Source: a virus
Direction: 5' to 3' (one strand)
Length of the DNA stretch: 27,722 nt
Virus record (IMG/VR): IMGVR_UViG_3300027607_000101
Coordinates: 1-27,722 of that record
Part shown: one piece after another, positions 14,362-20,548 of the stretch
How positions within the stretch are numbered: the first letter of the stretch is position 1
How the letters are laid out: every line of letters begins with the position of its first letter
Made by a program: the position numbers and the translations under genes
The notes under the pieces: generated by a model
What the model was told of the DNA's origin: nothing
Databases searched by the model: none
Seen by the model: the letters and a program-made list of their open reading frames with translations, nothing else

Positions 14362-14452
14362 TACAGCAGTGTCAAATGAGTTGTGAAAATTTCTCTAGGC
14401 GCAGTAGGGCTTTCAGCGATCTAGAATTTACAACTCATTTATGACCGCTGTA
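14362..14452. mobile_element. MITE-like element with imperfect terminal inverted repeats and TA flanks
   Basis: The left end TACAGCAGTGTCAAATGAG, continuing TTGTG, is mirrored at the right end by CAACTCATTTATGACCGCTG, then TA. The 11-bp core AAATGAGTTGT (14374-14384) and ACAACTCATTT (14430-14440) is perfect. TACAGC(A/G)GT begins and ends the element, and TA dinucleotides sit at both borders as expected for IS630/Tc1-type target duplication. The element is about 90 bp and carries no gene. Assignment to the IS630 group is inference. Confidence 0.55.
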
Positions 14453-14472
14453 CAAGTATATGTAGCTCACTT

Positions 14473-14510
14473 TTTCTTTGACAGTACCCATGTGGGTACT
14501 GTCAAAGAAA
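14473..14510. terminator. 38-bp palindrome: 17-bp perfect arms with a 4-base loop
   Basis: TTTCTTTGACAGTACCC at 14473-14489 is the exact complement of 14494-14510 around ATGT. The arms are AT-rich at the base, and the hairpin ends in runs of T or A on either strand, so it can act as a bidirectional terminator. It could also be a binding site or a closed insertion remnant. No gene ends immediately beside it. Confidence 0.55.
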
Positions 14511-14921
14511 TTTGATTTTCAAAGCTATCCTCAAAATCTCACTCACATTTGTGCCTACCTACTTACCTCGATCCTAAACATTGATAGATAACTTTCTAAT
14601 TGTGTTCTTAGCCAAGGGTTAGTAGTCTGTCTAACGACCAAATTCACCAGGCGATGGCAAGCAACTATCAAATTTTCGCAAGTTGCTCGGCTAACGCTCC
14701 GGCGCAACGCATTGTTATGCTGTACTTCTTGTATGCCCAGGAAAGGCTTACTGAAACTTCTCCATGACACAGTGACGAAGACATTCTTGCAGCACAACTC
14801 GTTCATCCCCAATTCTCTCTTTAAAAACAAGTACTCACTTAACTAAGTGAGTAAGTATTTCAGTGATTCTTTGCTTCAGTAAGTGTGCAAATACTGAAGG
14901 TTGAATTTTTTTTCGTTAGGG
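14511..14921. other. Region without a supported gene; 22-bp palindrome at 14832-14853
   Basis: A 91-residue minus-strand frame at 14555-14830 is open but Cys/Arg/Asn-rich, lacks motifs, and looks like a translation of a repeat-type sequence. TACTCACTTA and its complement form a palindrome with a 2-base loop at 14832-14853, immediately upstream of that frame. It shares AAGT/ACTT character with the par repeats. Small imperfect hairpins occur around 14640-14720. Confidence 0.4.
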
Positions 14922-15035
14922 CTAATCGCCAGGGATTTTTGCGATTCGGAAAATTTCACCAACAATCCGAATTACCACAACGGCAAATTGTAGGTATGGC
15001 AAATAGCGCCTCAACAGTCGAGTAAGTCGTTTCAT
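14922..15035 (-). CDS. Possible 37-aa basic membrane peptide
   Basis: Read on the minus strand, ATG 15035 follows GGAG 9 bases upstream. The peptide starts MKRLTRLLRRYLPYLQFAV and ends in VVIRIVGEIFRIAKIPGD. It has a basic N-terminus followed by a hydrophobic stretch long enough to enter a membrane. Such peptides can be type I toxins or regulators, but no antitoxin RNA was identified and the frame is short. The frame is open to 15125 with less plausible upstream ATG. Low-confidence call. Confidence 0.35.
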   Translation of the reverse strand: MKRLTRLLRRYLPYLQFAVVVIRIVGEIFRIAKIPGD

Positions 15036-15263
15036 TTTTCTTGCTCCGTTGTGTGGCTTAGCAGATAAATTTCTTCCTTTCCATCCTCTATGAGATGCCT
15101 GAGAATGCCAACCAGAAAACCTCATGAAATCAACTATGTATCACATGGAATCTTGTATTTCCTCTCTAAACAAATGAACCGCTTTCCTTGCCTTCTTGAT
15201 CGGTGTTTTTTGTTGTTGAAGAGCTATGGTAGGGATGCAAAATACTATTATTACCAAGGCTGA

Positions 15264-18212
15264 CTACGAGGCTTGCAAACCTTCCGTTCTTTCAGTTCTT
15301 TCATCACGCTGTTGCCACTTCTCAAAAATCTCATCCCGCCCATCATCAATAACGGGCGCACCATAAACCCGCTGCTGTTCGCCCCGCTTGCCGCGCTTAT
15401 AGAGAAACGGCATTTTTAGCCCCAGCTTCGACAGCAGCAACTGGGCCACCGCCATTGGCGAATCCTTGTGATTAATCGTCACGCCTAAAATCGCTTTCAC
15501 CTCCCAAGCGTGAGCCTTCACAAAGTCTGCCCACTCTGCCAGCTTCTGACTCGTAAACGTCGCATCCTTCACCCAGAACCGCTCGATCTCAAACAACTCC
15601 AAAACCTTAACCTGAGCTGAAAGCGCCCTGGAATTAAAATCCGGCTTCCAGATCGCGCCCTCGCCCCGATCCAATTGAGAGCGCAACACCTTCGTATCCC
15701 GCGCCTTCAAAAATTGATCGCCAATTGTTAAGTAATAGTGGAGCTGTAGCTGACCATACCAACCCTTATCATCGCGCTTAACCACCTCTGGGGTAATCTC
15801 AATTTGGTATCGTCGCGAAAGTGTTCCTTTTCGCTCCTCATTGCGCTCAGCTTCAGTCTTGCTGCGCTTTTCTTTTAAAAGCTCCAAACTGCGATCGTCG
15901 GGGTTATTGCTGGCGGACACTTCTTGGCAATGTCGCTCGTAGTTGCCGTTTTTGGTTGCCTTCAGCTCTTCCTGAATCTCCTGTTGCTCGGCTTCAAGCT
16001 GTTCGGCTGCCTTAATAATTTGATGCCCTTCCCGCTTCAGCCCCTCTACAATTGTCTGGCGATAGCAGCGCATCGAGTGGTTAATCGCCACCGCTCGCTT
16101 GGCCCAAGTCTTGAGGCTTTCGGGCTGGAAATCGAGGTCGAGGTCTTCAAACTCTGACTCTCGGAGCAGCGCAATGTTCGCCCGACATAATTTATGTTGA
16201 CTCCTGAGCAACGACTTAATAGACGTGCTGCCATTACCGATACGACTGCCATTAAACCCTTGCTCCCTGGCCCACAAATACCGAGGGACGTATTCTCGCA
16301 CTCGCGCTAAAGCTTGCCGAACTGAATCAGCCGCCTGCACTCCCTGAGCGATGCCCCACACGCCTGTAAAGTGTCTTTGAATATCGATGCTGACACCCGT
16401 TTCCACCGAGGGCGAAGCCAGCACAACATCATAGTGAGGAAGAATCTCATTGAGCTTATTCATACAGCCGCAAGCGGGATGATTGGGATTGCTCACTGTT
16501 TGACTGTCAATGCGAAGAATCTTCTTGTTGGGAAAGCGCTTTTTGAGGTAACACTCCAAGTTGTAGGTTCCCCAATTGCTCTTCATCTTCTGGGCGCTGC
16601 AACAGACGAAGGGAACGCCGCCGCGATGGATATCCTCAACCAAGGCGGCGACCAGCGAGCTAGGATTGCTGCCCTCATAAACCGTGACTTGCTTGCCCGA
16701 AGTGGGCCGCCAATCGTTAACAATCACATGGGGACGAATGGGGAAACCGACCAGCGATCGCACATAGTCAATGGCGATGTCAGACAGATCGGCATCGGAC
16801 AGAAACACCTTGCCCTCATCGCTATTCAACACATTCTGAATCAAGGCTTTGAAGTTGCGGAGAATCGACACTCGCTCTTTGCGGCAGGTGTTGGAATTGA
16901 GCAGATGCCAGAAAACTTGCTCGGCCTCGTCAATAATGACAACCGCATCGTGCCAGTCTTCGGGGTCGAACTGCGCTTGAGAGTTGGGATGGAGGGAATC
17001 AACGCAGAGTCCGATTCCCAAGACACCTCGCGTGGGAGAATTTCTCATCGCCGTTACGTAATCAATGCCGAAGCGCTGGCAGAGCGCCTCGCCCAATTGA
17101 GTGCGATGGACGAGAACTAAAACCCTCTGCCCGTTCCGAATCGCTTGCACGACTTGCTGGCTTAACCACTCGGTCTTGCCCGTATCTTTGGGCGATTTAA
17201 CGGCAATCAATTGGGCCGAAGGGGGGAGGGGAGCGACGAGGTAGCGCAAGCAGAGTTTGAGATCTGGAGGATAAAATAGCCTGCCGTACTGCCGTGCTTG
17301 CCAGGTTTCGAGGGAGAGTGCATCCCGGACAACTTGCTCTAGGAACTCTCGCCCCAACGCCATCACCAGATCGTCCACGCCCTTAGATGAGACATTCCAA
17401 CTTAGAACGCGGGGAGCGCATCCCAGACGCGAGACTAATTGCGCCGTCTTTGTAATGGCATGATTGACATTGGCAATGGTCTTGGGCTTCTCATCGCGGT
17501 CGAAGCAGAAATAGATGTCCCGCTCGCCCTTGGCCAAAACCTCCAACTGCGGAATCAGTCGCGGCAAACCGGCAACCTGACCATCAAACCCCCGACGCTG
17601 GCGATAGCCGTTAAATACTCCAGGAAGAGCCACCGCAGCAAAGCCCGCACTCAACAAGGCTCCCGCTTTCTTCGCCCCTTCAGTAATAAAGATGGGAATC
17701 TCAGGATGCTTGATAATCCACTCCCAAAAGCTGACAGGCTGCTGGCGATCGCGCAACCGTAAGGCCAGGGGAGAGAGATAGCGCTTGACTCCATAGCGAG
17801 CGGCAATTTTATCCCAGATGCGCTCTGGCACTCGCAGGGCAAAGAGTTCGGTTTGAGTTTGAGCGGGATGCTCGTATTTGATGGGCTTGCCTTTTTTGCG
17901 ATCGCGCCGGGGACAATCGGGTTTAAAGCATCCCCATTCGGATTCTTCAAAGGCGAGCAGATCGATACCGCTACACCACCAGCCACCTTGTTCGACATGG
18001 CGATATTTTCTGAGCCACTTGTCTCGAATTCGCCCATCATTTCGCCGCTCGCTGTCGGGAAGGGCGTAGATTAATCGCTCGATTGCGGCATCTCCGTCTA
18101 GAGATGTAACATTTGCTTGAATGATATCGGGGTCTACAGCGCTCTGTCGCCACTCCTGGAAGTGCTTTGGCAAGATAGACCCCACATTTTGGGGAATTTG
18201 CCGATAATTCAC
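15264..18212 (-). CDS. Cyanobacterial plasmid replication protein, CyRepA1-like (toprim plus helicase)
   Basis: A 982-aa protein starting at GTG 18212. Residues ~70-150 (GGWWCSGIDLLAFEESEWGC, FKPDCPRRDRKKGKPIKYEH) are the conserved N-terminal region of DUF3854 proteins. The toprim-like domain contains IFITEGAKKAGALLSAGFAA (TEGAKK about 177-182) and YFCFDRDEKP (FDRD 237-240). The helicase part has Walker A SPKDTGKT at 340-347, Walker B VVIIDEAE at 424-431, and a later ASPSVETGVSIDIQ with RQALARVREYVPR as motif VI. A charged coiled coil follows (EQLEAEQQEIQEELKATKNG). This order is that of the Rep proteins of cyanobacterial plasmids such as pSYSA, which combine primase-like and helicase functions to start replication. 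The origin is expected upstream, in the repeat-rich gap. Its presence implies autonomous replication. Confidence 0.88.
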   Translation of the reverse strand: MNYRQIPQNVGSILPKHFQEWRQSAVDPDIIQANVTSLDGDAAIERLIYALPDSERRNDGRIRDKWLRKYRHVEQGGWWCSGIDLLAFEESEWGCFKPDCPRRDRKKGKPIKYEHPAQTQTELFALRVPERIWDKIAARYGVKRYLSPLALRLRDRQQPVSFWEWIIKHPEIPIFITEGAKKAGALLSAGFAAVALPGVFNGYRQRRGFDGQVAGLPRLIPQLEVLAKGERDIYFCFDRDEKPKTIANVNHAITKTAQLVSRLGCAPRVLSWNVSSKGVDDLVMALGREFLEQVVRDALSLETWQARQYGRLFYPPDLKLCLRYLVAPLPPSAQLIAVKSPKDTGKTEWLSQQVVQAIRNGQRVLVLVHRTQLGEALCQRFGIDYVTAMRNSPTRGVLGIGLCVDSLHPNSQAQFDPEDWHDAVVIIDEAEQVFWHLLNSNTCRKERVSILRNFKALIQNVLNSDEGKVFLSDADLSDIAIDYVRSLVGFPIRPHVIVNDWRPTSGKQVTVYEGSNPSSLVAALVEDIHRGGVPFVCCSAQKMKSNWGTYNLECYLKKRFPNKKILRIDSQTVSNPNHPACGCMNKLNEILPHYDVVLASPSVETGVSIDIQRHFTGVWGIAQGVQAADSVRQALARVREYVPRYLWAREQGFNGSRIGNGSTSIKSLLRSQHKLCRANIALLRESEFEDLDLDFQPESLKTWAKRAVAINHSMRCYRQTIVEGLKREGHQIIKAAEQLEAEQQEIQEELKATKNGNYERHCQEVSASNNPDDRSLELLKEKRSKTEAERNEERKGTLSRRYQIEITPEVVKRDDKGWYGQLQLHYYLTIGDQFLKARDTKVLRSQLDRGEGAIWKPDFNSRALSAQVKVLELFEIERFWVKDATFTSQKLAEWADFVKAHAWEVKAILGVTINHKDSPMAVAQLLLSKLGLKMPFLYKRGKRGEQQRVYGAPVIDDGRDEIFEKWQQRDERTERTEGLQAS

Positions 18213-18271
18213 TCTAAGGTTGCCTCTTATTCCGTTTTTGAAGCGAATAAACGGAATCGAGAGAGCGGGAC

Positions 18272-18470
18272 TTGAGGAATTGAAGCGACCAAGGCTAGAA
18301 TAGAGCTGGTCGGCTAGAATCCCTTTGGAAAACTCAATTTCGTGTCAAGCGACCAAACTTAAAGCACGAACTGAGATTTGGAGTTTCTACCCGTTCCGTT
18401 TATTCAATTTGAATGAGATGTTTATCTCACTTAAGACCAGCTTAAGGCAATCCGCCCGAAGCTGGTCTTT
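18272..18470 (+). ncRNA. Candidate antisense RNA opposite the rep leader (promoter 18272-18301, hairpin end 18433-18470)
   Basis: On the plus strand, TTGAGG (18272-18277) and TAGAAT (18296-18301) are 18 bases apart, a plausible sigma-70 promoter with start near 18308. A hairpin AAGACCAGCTT (18433-18443) with its complement at 18459-18469 and following T-rich bases could end the transcript, giving about 160 nt. It would be antisense to any rep 5' leader. This is prediction only. Confidence 0.35.
18433..18470 (+). terminator. Intrinsic-terminator-like hairpin upstream of the recombinase gene
   Basis: Eleven-base perfect arms (AAGACCAGCTT and complement) surround a 15-base loop and are followed by TAAATTT. 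It is about 95 bp upstream of the recombinase start. It could stop a transcript coming from the rep-side promoter, or act as an attenuator for the recombinase. Confidence 0.5.
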
Positions 18471-18564
18471 AAATTTCAAGGTTTGATACAAAAAAGGCGC
18501 TCTGGCTCTTCTGAGTGCGGTAGAGTTGGCGATACGAAGATTGCCAGAGGTGGGTGCGAGAGCG

Positions 18565-19227
18565 ATGAAAATAGATCGCTACGGTCAGGCCAAAATCCTG
18601 ACGCAGGAGGAGATTCAGAAGCTCTTCTCTCAAGGATTGACCAGCTCCAGAGATCGCACGCTCTTTGCAGTGATGCTCTACACGGCTTGTCGGGTTAGCG
18701 AAACCGTGACGCTCAAGACGAAAGATGTTTACGATCGCGCCGGAAACGTCCGCACCGAAATCATCGTCAGAAAGCCTCACACAAAAGGGAAACTGGCAAC
18801 TCGCACGATTCCCGCGATTGAAGAGCTGCGCGTCATTTTAAGCTCCTACAAGCCCGCGCGCAGGACAGGGTATCTGTTCCCCGGCAAAAACCAGCGGGAC
18901 TATCTGCACCCGGACTCGGTGGGCTGGCTGTTGCGGCGAGCTTGCGATCGCATTGGTTTGGAGGGAGTCAGCACCCATTCGTTCCGCCGCACGGCGCTCA
19001 CGCAAATGAGTCGGGCGGGAATTCCCCTGCGAACAATTCAGGAAATTAGCGGCCATCGCTCTCTCGACGAACTTTACAAATATCTCGAAGTGCTGCCGGA
19101 GGAAATCCGCGGAGCCACTGCCTCGCTGTCGATGCTGGCTCCATTGGGGACGGCGAACTCCGTAAAACCCTCTTTAGACGAAGTAAGTAGAGAGGGGCTA
19201 TCGCCCGTGCGAAAAGAGGGAGAATGA
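18565..19227 (+). CDS. Tyrosine recombinase/integrase, catalytic domain only
   Basis: The start is taken as ATG 18565, giving about 220 aa beginning MKIDRYGQAKILTQEEIQKL; an upstream TTG extension adds only 13 residues. The catalytic residues are visible: R43 in TACRVSE, a lysine in HTKGKLATR (about 74-76), H138 and R141 in HSFRRTAL, H164 in ISGHRSL, and the nucleophile tyrosine in ELYKYLEV (171 or 173). The protein lacks the N-terminal arm-binding and most of the core-binding domain of full integrases. Similar short recombinases are frequent in cyanobacterial plasmids and phages, where they may integrate, excise or resolve multimers. It stands beside the repeat-rich gap, which may contain its site. 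Role as integrase versus dimer resolvase is open. Confidence 0.88.
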   Translation: MKIDRYGQAKILTQEEIQKLFSQGLTSSRDRTLFAVMLYTACRVSETVTLKTKDVYDRAGNVRTEIIVRKPHTKGKLATRTIPAIEELRVILSSYKPARRTGYLFPGKNQRDYLHPDSVGWLLRRACDRIGLEGVSTHSFRRTALTQMSRAGIPLRTIQEISGHRSLDELYKYLEVLPEEIRGATASLSMLAPLGTANSVKPSLDEVSREGLSPVRKEGE

Positions 19228-19239
19228 TTAGTACAAGGG

Positions 19240-19330
19240 TGCTATACTGCAATTGACCAGGTGAATATTGAGTTGCAATTTCTGGACGCGAAACTCAAAG
19301 ATTGTTAGCCCCTAAATTTGGGGCTTTTTT
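19240..19330 (+). ncRNA. Candidate small RNA with extended -10 promoter and strong terminator
   Basis: TGCTATACT (19240-19248) is an extended -10 element. About 75 bases downstream AGCCCC/GGGGCT arms (19307-19312 and 19320-19325) around TAAATTT are followed by six T. There is no ORF with a start between them. The transcript would run from about 19255 to 19330. It could also just be the recombinase terminator with a chance promoter. Confidence 0.4.
19307..19330 (+). terminator. Rho-independent terminator after the recombinase gene
   Basis: A GC-rich stem (AGCCCC with GGGGCT) with a 7-base loop and an uninterrupted T run. It is the clearest intrinsic terminator in the window and lies 80 bp after the recombinase stop. 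Confidence 0.85.
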
Positions 19331-19706
19331 CATGCCCTACGCGATCGCGCATATAAAGGTTTTGAATTTTACGAACTTATACTACATTGAGTTACACGCA
19401 ATACGAGCATTGTTTAGCAATGCCCCTTTTGGTAGAAAATCGCATATTTTTGTCGCCTATGGAGCGATCGCGGGTTGGTTTTGTCACCTGAAGGACATCA
19501 TGTTCGTCGGTTAGATTCTTGTACAAGTTTCAACACTGGGGCGCTCAGGCTGAGTGAAACTTCCTTGCGCCAAGTTGTCGCCAACATGAGGCGATCGCTC
19601 AAATACTCAGATCTACGCATTTGAAACTTGTACGGAAATCAAAGAATTGTACCAACAGCATTCTCAAGAATCAGTACAATTGAATTAGTGATAACTGGCA
19701 AGAATC
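19331..19706. other. Non-coding gap with a 13-bp inverted repeat 87 bases apart
   Basis: No supported gene. GTACAAGTTTCAA at 19521-19533 is complementary to TTGAAACTTGTAC at 19621-19633. Between them are further GAAACTT and GGCGCTCAGGCTGAG elements. The borders resemble a MITE or a regulatory double site. A 70-aa plus-strand frame at 19302-19514 overlaps the terminator and has no ribosome-binding site, so it is not called. Confidence 0.45.
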
Positions 19707-19865
19707 ATGATTTCACGAGATCGCCTGTTTGACGCTCCGGGAGGCGTAGACCTCATTCAACAGCACTTGCGGCTGTTCGACATCATCGTCATTGTTCGAG
19801 CTGTGGTGCTGGGATATCTGTTGATGCTGCTGGTGGGTGTGACATTCGGCCCATCAATGCCGTAG
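19707..19865 (+). CDS. Possible 52-aa single-pass membrane protein
   Basis: ATG 19707 to TAG 19865 encodes 52 residues with an amphipathic first half (MISRDRLFDAPGGVDLIQQH) and a clear hydrophobic segment at about 26-46 (IIVIVRAVVLGYLLMLLVGV). No good Shine-Dalgarno is present. It lies 32 bp before the small terminase gene on the same strand. Phage morphogenesis clusters often carry such small holin-like proteins, but the assignment is uncertain. Confidence 0.4.
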   Translation: MISRDRLFDAPGGVDLIQQHLRLFDIIVIVRAVVLGYLLMLLVGVTFGPSMP

Positions 19866-19897
19866 ATATTGTCGATTGCGAAGCGTGGAGAGAAGGA

Positions 19898-20548
19898 TTG
19901 GCTCGCAGTAAATATACTCCCGAACGAGTTGAGAAGATTGTTGAGGCGATCGCCACTAACGGCGGTGATGAGTCGGGCTGGGTAGCTGGCAAGATTTCGA
20001 GTACAACTTTCTATGATTGGATTGCCAAATATCCGGAGTTTTCGGAGTCGATTGAGCGCGCGCGAGAAAAGTTCAAGAAGAATGCCCCCCTGCATCAGAA
20101 AAAATTAGCAAAGGAACGACTTACCGAAGTTCTAGAAGATGGGCAGACCATCACCTGGAAAACAACTCGGACGAGGCGACTGAATCATTGCACCCCCAAT
20201 GGCAAACTCAAATGGTATCAAGAGGAAACGGTTAGTGAAACTCATGAGGAGAATCGAGGCGTTCCTCAATGGGCCATAGACCGAATTCTGCCCAAAGCTC
20301 CACCTGATATTGAAAGTGCGATCGCCCTCCTAGAACAGCATGGTTACATTGTTACGCTCCCCACCGACCAAATCGCCGAGTTTGTCGCCCAAGCGAATGC
20401 TCAAGCTGGCGAAGGCGGCAACGGCAATCTCGGACTCACAGAGGAAGCGGCCAACACAATCCGAGCCAGAATCCTCGGTGTTTCGGAAGATGCCTCCGAT
20501 CCTGATGCCCTACCAGGTGAGATGGGCGAGGGACATGAGTCCGGTTAA
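19898..20548 (+). CDS. terS: Terminase small subunit-like protein
   Basis: The frame starts at TTG 19898 with GGAG 7 bases upstream (19887-19890) and encodes 216 aa. The first ~70 residues (YTPERVEKIVEAIATNGGDE, SGWVAGKISSTTFYDWIAKY, PEFSESIERAREKF) form the helix-turn-helix domain used by small terminases to recognise packaging DNA. A long linker with basic patches and a low-complexity C-terminus (AQANAQAGEGGNGNLG) follow. It overlaps the large terminase gene by up to about 60 bp, which is the normal neighbourhood. HTH plus position support the call; a phage transposase-like HTH protein is a lesser alternative. Confidence 0.75.
   Translation: MARSKYTPERVEKIVEAIATNGGDESGWVAGKISSTTFYDWIAKYPEFSESIERAREKFKKNAPLHQKKLAKERLTEVLEDGQTITWKTTRTRRLNHCTPNGKLKWYQEETVSETHEENRGVPQWAIDRILPKAPPDIESAIALLEQHGYIVTLPTDQIAEFVAQANAQAGEGGNGNLGLTEEAANTIRARILGVSEDASDPDALPGEMGEGHESG

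Larger units (their letters stand above)
18213..18564. other. Repeat-rich intergenic region: candidate plasmid origin, copy-control locus or attP
   Basis: This gap separates rep (minus) from the recombinase (plus). TTCCGTTT occurs at 18230, inverted at 18249-18256, and again at 18394. TTCCGTTTATTC (18394-18405) is the complement of 18245-18256. AAGCGACCAA is repeated directly at 18283-18292 and 18347-18356. AGCTGGTC occurs at 18304 and 18460, inverted at 18435. Such iteron-like clustering upstream of rep fits an origin; recombinase binding is an alternative. Confidence 0.55.

Noticed and set aside
14600-14730. attC-like look: GCATAACAATGCG ... CGTTAGAC on the minus strand with an AGCAACT/AGTTGCT pair
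   Set aside because: The outer boxes match the integron consensus only at TAAC/GTTA and do not pair with each other; no integron integrase or cassette array is present.
14555-14830. A 91-aa minus-strand frame
   Set aside because: No motif and biased composition typical of translated repeat sequence. It overlaps no conserved pattern, so I described the region as non-coding.
16371-17120. A 249-aa plus-strand frame within the rep gene
   Set aside because: It is fully antisense to a gene with clear Rep and helicase motifs, has no Shine-Dalgarno, and its composition follows from the codon use of the opposite strand.
19302-19514. A 70-aa plus-strand frame
   Set aside because: It begins inside the intrinsic terminator stem and lacks a ribosome-binding site; the translation has no family look.
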